Positions 1 to 5,953 of a stretch of DNA of 8,758 nucleotides are shown one piece after another; position 1 is the stretch's first letter, and each line of letters begins with the position of its first letter. Position numbers and translations under genes: made by a program. The DNA is taken from NCBI GenBank assembly GCA_028819675.1, contig JAPPKT010000660.1:1-8758 (forward strand), in the 5' to 3' direction. Under the pieces are notes generated by a model. The model was not told the DNA's origin and did not search any database. It worked only from the letters and a program-made list of their open reading frames with translations. The stretch is from Caldilineaceae bacterium (GTDB taxonomy: Bacteria; Chloroflexota; Anaerolineae; Caldilineales; Caldilineaceae).

Positions 1-22
1 GGGGGGGGGCCCCCCCCCCCCC
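1..22. repeat. G9-C13 homopolymer inverted repeat at the window edge
   Basis: Nine G residues are followed directly by thirteen C residues, a perfect self-complementary homopolymer block. It sits exactly at the window end and does not resemble the sequence that follows. Poly-G is a known no-signal artefact of two-colour sequencing, and a contig edge is where it would survive, so an assembly or read artefact is the likeliest explanation. A natural GC hairpin cannot be excluded. Confidence 0.7.
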
Positions 23-332
23 AACGCCCCCGGCCAACAACATGCCTCGTCGACCTGGTGTCGACATTGGTGACGGGTGCCCAATCGAAAGTGTCTAGCC
101 AGACCACGTCCCGCCAGTCCCCGAGCCAATCTCACTCTGACAAAACCGCAGCACTCTCTCCTCGCTCTTCAGCCTGCACTGCGTCTCGCCCAAAGACGCT
201 AAACAGCGCCAGCCACCGCTGGCACTGATTCCCCGCCAGACTGTTCCCACCCCAAATCTGGGATGCACCCGACTCTTCCGCCTCCGTTCACGAGACCTGT
301 CCCAATGTGATATAGTTGCACCCAATTCACGC

Positions 333-364
333 AAAAAGCCCGTCGCTGTGGTGGCAGCACGGGC
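333..364 (-). terminator. Intrinsic terminator-like hairpin, minus strand
   Basis: GCCCGT (338-343) pairs with ACGGGC (359-364). After a single bulged C at 344, GCTG (345-348) pairs with CAGC (355-358), leaving a six-base loop. Read on the minus strand, this ten-pair GC-rich stem is followed at once by five T residues (337-333), the classic layout of a rho-independent terminator. Nothing comparable follows it on the plus strand. No gene on the minus strand leads into it within this window. Confidence 0.6.
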
Positions 365-505
365 GGTGATCCAGGAGCTGAGGACTCATAGATGCCCCAT
401 AGTTTAACGCACCAAAATATTTTCGCAAGTCCGAATTAATCTGAAGAGGCAGGCTGGCGCGTGTCGAATCCGACCAGCACTGCTTAGGCGCGGCCCATCA
501 CCAAC

Positions 506-513
506 AGGAGAGG
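506..513 (+). promoter_or_regulatory. Ribosome binding site for the secreted nuclease gene
   Basis: AGGAGAGG lies five bases before the ATG at 519. It supports this start, which also puts a signal peptide at the exact N-terminus. Confidence 0.75.
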
Positions 514-518
514 TTAAC

Positions 519-1937
519 ATGAGGCAATCCCTCGGCATCCTCGCGCTGCTCGCTTCTGTCCTGGTCACGCCTCTCATTCTTCGTGCCCAGAGTTCAGACA
601 GGCCGCCGGCGCCCAGACTGAGTGTCAACGAGGAGAACAGTTCGATCGACGTCAGTTGGGTTCCCATCGAAGACGCGCTTAGGTATCAGCTGTGGGTATG
701 GGAGTCGAATTCGTGGAGTCGGTTGGACGACGACGACCTGACCGGTACCAGTTTTACACACGTGGACCGAGACCTCGGCGTACAGTACTGGTATACCTAT
801 CGCGCCGTCTTCTCGTCAGGAACGAGCAACTGGTCCCAATACGGCTCGGCAGTACTCGGGCTGTCTCCTGCCGCACCGGTCCTGACCGCAACGCTTGACG
901 GCAATGCAGTCTCAATAAACTGGAATGCAGTCGAACAGGCGGTCCGGTATCAGCTGTGGATATGGGAATCGGGTTCGTGGCGGGTTCTCGCCCCTGCTCT
1001 CACACAGACGAATTTCAGGCATACCATGATCGAGCCAGGCACTACCTATCACTTCACTATGAAGGCCCAGGACTCAGCCGGCAGAAGCAGCGACTGGTCT
1101 GAATATGTTTCAGTCCAGGTCCCGACGAACGTTGTCCCCGAAACGCCGACCGCGACGCCGACGCCAGACCCGAATGCCACCGTTACCCCGACGGCGACCG
1201 CGACACCCACGCCAACAGCCACGACGGAGCAGGCCTCGACCGGCCTATCTGGCATCATAATCGCGCCGGAGAACCGCTGCACAACCTACGATTCAGACGA
1301 CTATCCCTATCCGCAAAGTGTCGAGCAGGAAATCGTCGACGCGATGGGCGGGCGCATATACGGGCCGTACACCGGCACCTACTATGACAACACACGCCAG
1401 ACCGATATCGAGCATATCGTGGCCCGCAGCGAAGCCCACGACAGCGGCCTGTGCGCGGCCAGCGCAAACACCAAAAGCGCGTTTGCTCGCGACCTCCTGA
1501 ATCTGACTCTGGCCAGCCCCAGCGTGAACAGGCGTCAGAAAGTCGCCAAAGACGTGGCCGAGTGGCTGCCGTCTCTCAACCGCTGCTGGTATGTCTATCG
1601 TGTCGTATCGGTGAAACGCAAGTACAATCTCACCATGGACCAGGCCGAGGCCTCAAAGGCGCAGGAGGTCCTCGCGAGCTGCACTTCGACTTCGATGATA
1701 TTCATCGAACGCACCGCGACCGCGACACCTACACCGACCCCCACTTTGTCATCGACCGGTCCCACGCCGACGCCCACGCCGACCGTCGACGCCCTCGGCA
1801 TGTGGGACAGCAACGGCAACGGCCGCATCACCTGCGCCGAAGCGCGGGAGCACGGCATTCCCACTCCCATCAACTCAGACCATCCCGCCTACCCGTACAT
1901 GGACGACCGCGACAATGACGGCATGGTCTGCGAGTAA
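519..1937 (+). CDS. Secreted FN3-FN3-HNH nuclease with Excalibur-like C-terminus
   Basis: Predicted exported protein of 472 residues. Residues 1-23 form a signal peptide (Arg near the N-terminus, hydrophobic core, likely cleavage after LRA). Two fibronectin type III-like domains follow (about 28-115 and 117-201), then a Thr/Pro linker (207-236). An HNH endonuclease domain of the DUF1524/GmrSD-related type spans about 245-390: the core is D296-I-E298-H299, followed by DLLN (N328), N337 and the family-typical K344-D345...E348-W349-L350 block. A second Thr/Pro linker (399-422) leads to an Excalibur-like calcium-binding module (428-472) with DSNGNG, C439, the C-terminal DRDNDG loop and C471. Four Cys in the nuclease domain (254, 312, 356, 388) fit disulfides outside the cytoplasm. 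Probable role: extracellular nucleic acid cleavage, with FN3 domains as spacers or binding modules. The domain calls are firm; the biological role is inference. The gene stands alone, converging on the next one. Confidence 0.9.
   Translation: MRQSLGILALLASVLVTPLILRAQSSDRPPAPRLSVNEENSSIDVSWVPIEDALRYQLWVWESNSWSRLDDDDLTGTSFTHVDRDLGVQYWYTYRAVFSSGTSNWSQYGSAVLGLSPAAPVLTATLDGNAVSINWNAVEQAVRYQLWIWESGSWRVLAPALTQTNFRHTMIEPGTTYHFTMKAQDSAGRSSDWSEYVSVQVPTNVVPETPTATPTPDPNATVTPTATATPTPTATTEQASTGLSGIIIAPENRCTTYDSDDYPYPQSVEQEIVDAMGGRIYGPYTGTYYDNTRQTDIEHIVARSEAHDSGLCAASANTKSAFARDLLNLTLASPSVNRRQKVAKDVAEWLPSLNRCWYVYRVVSVKRKYNLTMDQAEASKAQEVLASCTSTSMIFIERTATATPTPTPTLSSTGPTPTPTPTVDALGMWDSNGNGRITCAEAREHGIPTPINSDHPAYPYMDDRDNDGMVCE
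682..981 (+). repeat. Internal duplication of the FN3 coding unit, 264-base offset
   Basis: The same 14 bases (GGTATCAGCTGTGG) occur at 682-695 and 946-959, exactly 264 bases or 88 codons apart. The surrounding codons stay alike: both copies encode RYQLW-x-WES-x-SW. This shows the two FN3 domains arose by tandem duplication, with similarity still visible at the DNA level. Confidence 0.75.
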
Positions 1938-2070
1938 CCATGCAGTCCAAGGAGTTACACTAATCGAATCCTGACTATCATCACCTCTCATCGTGCTGGC
2001 GCGTCCGTAACACGCCTGACTGAGGGCCAACATCAAGCCCGCACACGTCCCCGCCATCCCCGCGCTCAGC

Positions 2071-2106
2071 GTAGGGGCAGGCTTGTGCCTGCCCTGCAGG
2101 CCCCAC
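2071..2106. terminator. Stem-loop between convergent genes; candidate bidirectional terminator or dispersed repeat
   Basis: GGGCAGGC (2075-2082) pairs perfectly with GCCTGCCC (2087-2094) across a TTGT loop. An outer partial repeat (GTAGGGGC at 2071 and GGCCCCAC ending at 2106) extends the symmetry, and CCTGCAGG (2093-2100) is a palindrome. It lies between the stop of the secreted nuclease gene (1937) and the stop of the minus-strand oxygenase (2108), the right place to stop both transcripts. There is no T-tract, so an intrinsic terminator is not certain. From memory, GTAGGGGCAGG-type palindromes recur in intergenic regions of Chloroflexota-like genomes; I could not check this. Confidence 0.5.
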
Positions 2107-2107
2107 C

Positions 2108-3016
2108 TCAATAATACTTGCTGTACCCCAGCGCCGGCCGGTAATTCATCGTCTCATCCGCTGACGGCCACGCCACGTCGTAGCCCGCCGGCGGCTGATA
2201 GGGGAAGGGGACCTCATCGCGCCCGTAGCTGCTCTCCTTCCGCAGATCGATGGCGTGCATCATCAGTCGCAGACGGTCATCGATCCAGCTCTGGGGCACC
2301 GTCTGACCCGGCCTGAGGTACGACCCCTCCGACCTGGATTCACCCTGGCGCGCCGCCGCGCTCAGAGAATGGAACGCATAGTAGAGCGTGCGCCGCAAGC
2401 TGTTGGCGCTGTTCCGCCTGGAGCCATGCACCAACTTGACATTGTGAAACAGCACGTCACCCGCCTTGACCGGCAGTTCAATCAGGCCGGGATAGCCAAA
2501 GCCCTGCGCTCTCACCTCCTCTCCGGACAGATTCAGCTTATGGCTGCCCGGCGCCGCCAGCAGGCAGCCGTTCTCCGGTGTGGCGTCGTCCAGATAGTAG
2601 TCGACGTTGAAAACCATCTCCATTACATCCGGTTGGCTGGGATCACCGTCGCAATGGACCGGGACCTCCTTGCCGTTTCCCGGCACCTTGAAGACAAACG
2701 CCTCCGCCTCACAGATGAAGTCATCCCCCAGCAGCCGCTGCACCACCTGCAGGACCAGAGGATGCGCCAGCAGCTTGATAAAAGAGTTGTTCCTGGCCTT
2801 TGGGAAGACATACTGCACACGGTGGAATACAACCTCACCCGTATCCGGCAGCGCATCAAAGAAGTAGTCGCTCTCGGGTTCCTTGCCCTCATAGCCCTCT
2901 TCAATGATATGGGCCGAATCTTCCTGCAAGACCGCCAGCTCTTCAGGGCAAATCGCCTGCGGCAACAGGACGTACCCGTCCCGATCAAAATTGGCAACGA
3001 TTTCATCGATGTTCAT
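2108..3016 (-). CDS. Phytanoyl-CoA dioxygenase (PhyH) family protein
   Basis: Predicted cytoplasmic non-haem Fe(II)/2-oxoglutarate-dependent oxygenase of 302 residues, a usual length for the family. The iron triad is visible: H121-C-D123 and distal H197 in the VHGS motif. R208 or R209 in the following SLRR segment would bind the 2-oxoglutarate carboxylate. The NGCLLAAPGSHK segment (149-160) is a PhyH hallmark. The N-terminal FDRDGYVLLPQ segment (10-20) is the usual family opening. These enzymes hydroxylate an unactivated carbon while converting 2-oxoglutarate to succinate and CO2; bacterial members act on very varied small molecules, so the substrate is unknown. The ATG has AGGG eight bases upstream. 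The gene has its own long upstream region and is probably transcribed alone, converging on the secreted nuclease gene. The family call is firm; no specific function is claimed. Confidence 0.93.
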   Translation of the reverse strand: MNIDEIVANFDRDGYVLLPQAICPEELAVLQEDSAHIIEEGYEGKEPESDYFFDALPDTGEVVFHRVQYVFPKARNNSFIKLLAHPLVLQVVQRLLGDDFICEAEAFVFKVPGNGKEVPVHCDGDPSQPDVMEMVFNVDYYLDDATPENGCLLAAPGSHKLNLSGEEVRAQGFGYPGLIELPVKAGDVLFHNVKLVHGSRRNSANSLRRTLYYAFHSLSAAARQGESRSEGSYLRPGQTVPQSWIDDRLRLMMHAIDLRKESSYGRDEVPFPYQPPAGYDVAWPSADETMNYRPALGYSKYY

Positions 3017-3102
3017 TCAGTTTTCCCTGACCTGGGCGAAAGCTTAAGTGTCTCCCGTCTGACGCCGAGATGATTCTCTTGGTCTACCCGATGGGGTCGT
3101 AC

Positions 3103-3130
3103 CTGTCTGAGGCCTGTTAGCCTCTGTCAG
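3103..3130. promoter_or_regulatory. Imperfect stem-loop in the PhyH leader
   Basis: GAGGC (3109-3113) pairs with GCCTC (3120-3124) around a six-base loop. The helix continues as C3107-G3126 and CTG (3103-3105) with CAG (3128-3130), interrupted by two T-T mismatches, giving nine pairs in all. On the minus strand it lies about 90 bases before the oxygenase start, inside the inferred leader. Confidence 0.4.
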
Positions 3131-3149
3131 AAAAGCAGTATGCGGGGGC

Positions 3150-3182
3150 ACATTGCGGCTTTTCCGCGAGGAACCGCAATGT
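3150..3182. repeat. 13-pair stem-loop with a three-base bulge
   Basis: ACATTGCGG (3150-3158) pairs perfectly with CCGCAATGT (3174-3182). After a three-base bulge (CTT, 3159-3161), TTCC (3162-3165) pairs with GGAA (3170-3173), closing on a four-base loop. Read on the plus strand the loop is GCGA, a GNRA tetraloop closed by C-G. No T-tract follows on either strand, so it is not a standard terminator. It could be a leader RNA element, part of an antisense RNA, or a REP-like dispersed palindrome. Confidence 0.55.
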
Positions 3183-3216
3183 CACGCCAATTGAATCCGC
3201 TACGCCACTGCTGTTC

Positions 3217-3242
3217 TTCGCGACCCTTCGCGTAAGTTCGCG
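3217..3242. repeat. Three TTCGCG direct repeats at exact 10-base spacing
   Basis: TTCGCG begins at 3217, 3227 and 3237, separated by the unrelated four-base spacers ACCC and TAAG. The period is close to one DNA turn, so all three would face the same side of the helix. They lie just downstream of the predicted minus-strand promoter, at roughly +15 to +40, where a bound repressor could block transcription. Function is inferred. Confidence 0.45.
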
Positions 3243-3262
3243 GATAGACAAGCTTCTATAAA

Positions 3263-3290
3263 ATGATATCCCTGTCCAGGCAACCGTCAA
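3263..3290 (-). promoter_or_regulatory. Sigma70-like promoter for the PhyH gene
   Basis: On the minus strand TTGACG (3290-3285) and TATCAT (3268-3263) are separated by 16 bases. Each box matches the sigma70 consensus at five of six positions. The inferred start of transcription is near 3256. Confidence 0.5.
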
Positions 3291-3317
3291 CGAGCCGTCC
3301 TTGAAGGTGCGATAATC

Positions 3318-3343
3318 AAAAAGGGGTTAACATTGATTCCCTT
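3318..3343 (-). terminator. Weak terminator-like hairpin after the dehydrogenase gene
   Basis: On the minus strand AAGGG (3343-3339) can pair with CCCTT (3325-3321 region) across a loop of about 13 bases, followed by more T residues to 3318. The stem is only five pairs, so termination would be weak. It sits about 20 bases after the dehydrogenase stop. Confidence 0.3.
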
Positions 3344-3359
3344 CCGAAAGCATCAAAGC

Positions 3360-4406
3360 TCAGTCCTCGCCGTAGTCAAGAACGATCTGCAAAACATCCT
3401 GCGGTCGCTTATCGATCATCTCGTAAGCCGCCGCAGCACCCTCTAGGTCGACCACATCCGTGATCAACCCCTCCAAATTCAGCTTGGGCATCAATGACAG
3501 CACCGCCTTCATGCGTCGCGCGGCCGTCCACCGATGCGACAGCTCAGGGCTGATGCCGGCTATCTGCGATGAGATCAACTGAATGCGATTGTGGTGGAAC
3601 TCCGCGCCAGGGTAGACGTTGGCCAGCGCGCCCGCATACCACGACATCACGATCACCTTGCCGTTGTAACAAACAGTGCGGATCGCCTCGTTCAGAGCCC
3701 GATCACTCGCCGAAAACTCGAACACCACGTCCGCACCGCGATCGTCCGTCAACTCCCGCACCGCCAACGCGATGTCCCTTTCCTCGCCCGCATTGAAGAC
3801 GAGATCCGCGCCGCTTACCCGCTTGGAAATCTCCAGCCGCTTCTCGATCAGGTCAACCGCGATCACCGGCGACGCGCCCGACAGCTTGGCCCACTGCACC
3901 GTCAACTGCCCCAGGACACCCTGGCCAAAGACCACCACGCACTCTCCCAAATGCAGGTCCGCGTCCAATATGCCGTTGAAAGTAGTGTTCAGGACGGCCG
4001 TGAGCACACCTGCCCTCGGATCAAGTCCCTTCGGCAGCTTGGACACCGAACCCGCCGGCAGCACGTGCGCCGACTGGTGCGGGGCAAAACTGAAGACGAC
4101 GTCGCCTTCTGCAAACTCTGTCACATCTCTCCCCACTGCCGTGATCACACCAACGCAAGCATACCCGTAGCGCAAGGGGTATTCCCACTCAGGCTCGTCA
4201 GACTCCACGAACAGCCGTCGGCGACGGTCCTGCTTCCGTCGCCACATCGGCGCGTCGCCGCGATACACGTTCATCTCTGTCCCATGACTGATGCCCGAGT
4301 ACAGCGAGCGCATCGCCATCTCCCCCGCGCCCGGTTCCGCAAGCTCATCCTCGACCACAGTTACCTGTCGCGGCCCAGTGATTTCAACAGCCTTGATCTT
4401 GATCAC
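3360..4406 (-). CDS. Medium-chain (zinc-type) dehydrogenase, BchC-like, catalytic Cys missing
   Basis: Predicted cytoplasmic NAD(P)H-dependent oxidoreductase of the MDR superfamily, 348 residues. A GroES-like N-terminal domain (about 1-145) precedes a Rossmann domain with G161-Q-G163-V-L-G166 and D185 at the end of beta 2, which favours NAD(H) over NADP(H). In zinc alcohol dehydrogenases the N-terminal motif carries a catalytic Cys; here it reads SGISHGTE (37-44) with Ser in its place, and the usual His-Glu of the next motif is replaced (GYACVG, 81-86). The structural-zinc Cys cluster is also absent. SGIS-x-GTE is shared with BchC-like members, so this may be a zinc-independent branch. The start is GTG (4406-4404), with GGGAGAGG about 11 bases upstream in the 19-base gap after the isomerase homologue, which suggests co-transcription. 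Substrate unknown, plausibly a sugar or polyol given the neighbour. Confidence 0.9.
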   Translation of the reverse strand: MIKIKAVEITGPRQVTVVEDELAEPGAGEMAMRSLYSGISHGTEMNVYRGDAPMWRRKQDRRRRLFVESDEPEWEYPLRYGYACVGVITAVGRDVTEFAEGDVVFSFAPHQSAHVLPAGSVSKLPKGLDPRAGVLTAVLNTTFNGILDADLHLGECVVVFGQGVLGQLTVQWAKLSGASPVIAVDLIEKRLEISKRVSGADLVFNAGEERDIALAVRELTDDRGADVVFEFSASDRALNEAIRTVCYNGKVIVMSWYAGALANVYPGAEFHHNRIQLISSQIAGISPELSHRWTAARRMKAVLSLMPKLNLEGLITDVVDLEGAAAAYEMIDKRPQDVLQIVLDYGED

Positions 4407-4425
4407 TTTCCTGCCCGCCTCTCCC

Positions 4426-5850
4426 CTACTGCTCCATATCGTTCACAACCTCAAATCCCAGCAATTGCCCCAAATCCTCAATCTCATCCACCCAGTCCCC
4501 GTAAAACAGGAGTCTGTGGCCCCCCGGCGTCAGCGGGTGCTCCGCCTTCATACAGTTCCGCAGCAGCCGCTTGGCATCAGCCACCCGGATCGCCACCGAC
4601 GTCCGGCAGTCCCGCTGCGGATTCACATTGCTGTCAATCACTCCGGTAAAGACATACATGCGGTCGAACGGCACATACTGGGCGATCGTCACCGTCTGCC
4701 CCACCTCCATCTGCACGTTCACACACGTGCTCCGGTACAACCCTTGGTGATTGCGAAAAGCGTATTCCTCCGCATCCTCGCTGTCCCATCCCCCCAGCCT
4801 CGTCGCGCTGAAGTCGTGGGACATCCCGATCAGATTCCGCCCCGTATCAATATGAATATGTCCGATAAAGCCCGGCCGGTCCGCCAGATACCCGATCAGC
4901 AACTGCGTGATCGTACTCGACAGGTCCAGCTGGCAGATCCCGGCCAGCCCCTCGTCGTTCAGCATCGAAAACGCCAAACACGGCAGCGGATACGGCCCGC
5001 TCCCCATACAGATGCCGTGCTCGGTGATGCCCTGAGCCTCCTCCTCCGCCAGAATCTGCTTGATCCCCAGGTACAGCTTGCACGATTCGACCACGTCCTC
5101 CCTCGTCGGCTCGACCACATCCGTGGCCCCCGTAATCCTACTCTGCGCCAGCGCCTCCGCAGCCCCGGCATCGGCGTTCTGGTAGGCCGCGATCAGCCGC
5201 TGAGGAGGGATATCCTTGATCTCAAGCCCCAGCCTCTCCTTCGCCTGCCTGATAAAGCCGTCGCTCAACGGCGTCAGGTCGGAAAAGAGATGGATCCCGC
5301 CCCACCCTTCTTCGAACCATCTGCGGCTCGACTCCACCTGCTTCGGCGTGTGCGACTGCTGGTACAGCACCTTCGACTGCCGCATCTTGTGAATAGCCTT
5401 CAACACGCCAATCTTCTTCCCCACGTCCGCGAAATCCGATGAAAGCACCGGAATCACGTTGCTTTTGCCCTTCACCGGCACGAAATTGTGCAGCCAGGCC
5501 AGCGGCGAAAGCGGCGCCTCCGTCGGGTTGAACATCACCGTCGGCTTGCCCCAGCTCGCAATCTCCTTCTGCATAACATTCGGAAACAGGCCCAGAATGA
5601 AAACAAGGACACCGTCCTCGTCCTGCACCTTCGCAGCCGTGTCTACCAACTCCCCACGCGTCCGCACCAGCGTCTGGCCCGTAAATTCCACCTCCCGCCC
5701 GTATGCCTTCAGCTCCTCTCTGTAACGCGCGGCCAGGTTTTCGTGGCTGAACGAACCCTGATAGATCGGCCACTCTTCGTTCTCATCACCGGGAAAGCTG
5801 TCGCCTTTTGGCCTGCCCAGAAACAGTGTTCGAATTCTCGTCTTTTTCAC
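4426..5850 (-). CDS. L-fucose/L-arabinose isomerase-fold protein (FucI-like)
   Basis: Predicted cytoplasmic protein of 474 residues, resembling the FucI/AraA sugar isomerase superfamily, which interconverts aldoses and ketoses with a divalent metal. The N-terminal part (1-about 165) is Rossmann-like, starting KKTRIRTLFLGRP. The C-terminal core contains PCLAFSMLNDEG (290-301), then CQLDL (306-310), FIGH (328-331) and SHDFSATRLGG (344-354). In my recollection of related proteins these positions read C-E-x-D, F-x-G-D and HC, where Glu, Asp and His bind the metal; here Q307 and H331 stand in for Glu and Asp, with H345 kept, so the metal site may be altered. I chose GTG at 5850-5848 because AAAGGGG lies six bases upstream and homology starts there; the same frame is open to 6018, but that overlaps the preceding gene and has unlikely composition. 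Superfamily likely, activity uncertain. Confidence 0.82.
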   Translation of the reverse strand: MKKTRIRTLFLGRPKGDSFPGDENEEWPIYQGSFSHENLAARYREELKAYGREVEFTGQTLVRTRGELVDTAAKVQDEDGVLVFILGLFPNVMQKEIASWGKPTVMFNPTEAPLSPLAWLHNFVPVKGKSNVIPVLSSDFADVGKKIGVLKAIHKMRQSKVLYQQSHTPKQVESSRRWFEEGWGGIHLFSDLTPLSDGFIRQAKERLGLEIKDIPPQRLIAAYQNADAGAAEALAQSRITGATDVVEPTREDVVESCKLYLGIKQILAEEEAQGITEHGICMGSGPYPLPCLAFSMLNDEGLAGICQLDLSSTITQLLIGYLADRPGFIGHIHIDTGRNLIGMSHDFSATRLGGWDSEDAEEYAFRNHQGLYRSTCVNVQMEVGQTVTIAQYVPFDRMYVFTGVIDSNVNPQRDCRTSVAIRVADAKRLLRNCMKAEHPLTPGGHRLLFYGDWVDEIEDLGQLLGFEVVNDMEQ

Positions 5851-5862
5851 AACAAACCCCTT
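5851..5862 (-). promoter_or_regulatory. Ribosome binding site that decides the GTG start of the isomerase homologue
   Basis: On the minus strand AAAGGGG is followed by six bases and then GTG at 5850. No comparable site precedes the upstream ATG at 6018 in the same frame. Confidence 0.7.
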
Positions 5863-5892
5863 TTGGAAACCCGCCGCTGCATCAAGTCGCCT

Positions 5893-5904
5893 GAAATTGA
5901 TTTC
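5893..5904. promoter_or_regulatory. Small palindrome upstream of the isomerase homologue
   Basis: GAAAT-TG-ATTTC is a perfect five-base inverted repeat with a two-base spacer, about 45 bases before the GTG start. Its size suits a dimeric repressor, but a 12-base palindrome can occur by chance. Confidence 0.2.
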
Positions 5905-5953
5905 GGGAGTGGCTCGCCATGCCCGTATCGGCCGGCGTGAAACTCCGGTACCA

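Larger units (their letters stand above)
23..518. other. Gene-poor region upstream of the secreted nuclease gene
   Basis: I see no convincing coding region here. A minus-strand open frame at 95-334 has an Arg/Gly/Trp-rich, low-complexity composition and no plausible motif, so I do not call it. Another at 404-667 minus overlaps the signal peptide region of the next gene and looks like its shadow. The stretch contains a minus-strand terminator-like hairpin (333-364) and, at its right end, the ribosome binding site of the plus-strand gene. An AT-richer stretch around 400-440 may hold that gene's promoter, but no clear -35/-10 pair is visible. Confidence 0.6.
3017..3359. other. 343-base structured intergenic region upstream of the PhyH gene
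   Basis: This is non-coding on both strands apart from a possible eight-codon leader ORF. Read on the minus strand it contains, in order, a weak terminator for the dehydrogenase gene, a sigma70-like promoter, three TTCGCG repeats at a 10-base period, a 13-pair stem-loop, a second imperfect stem-loop and the oxygenase ribosome binding site. If the promoter is used, the oxygenase mRNA has a leader of about 240 bases. Confidence 0.6.

Noticed and set aside
95..334. Minus-strand open frame of 79 codons
   Set aside because: Composition is Arg/Gly/Trp-rich and random-looking, no motif, no clear ribosome binding site, and its start codon falls on the edge of a terminator hairpin.
461..475. T-arm-like sequence GTGTCGAATCCGACC suggesting a tRNA
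   Set aside because: The loop does not match TTCRANY, and no acceptor, D-arm or anticodon stem can be built upstream.
404..667. Minus-strand open frame overlapping the start of the secreted nuclease gene
   Set aside because: Opposite to a well-supported signal peptide and FN3 region; no recognisable motif. Kept only as a possible source of the RNA ended by the 333-364 terminator.
1140..1230. Repeated ACGCCGACG-like units resembling a tandem repeat locus
   Set aside because: These simply encode the Thr/Pro linker of the secreted nuclease and are in frame with it, so no separate repeat feature is needed.
2255..3073. Long plus-strand open frame opposite the first PhyH gene
   Set aside because: The minus-strand frame carries the complete PhyH motif set; the plus frame is Arg/Gln/His-rich, typical of a shadow in GC-rich DNA.
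3591..5442. Long plus-strand open frames opposite the dehydrogenase and isomerase homologue
   Set aside because: Same reason: the minus strand encodes recognisable enzymes, while the plus frames are rich in Arg, Pro, His and Gln and have no motifs.
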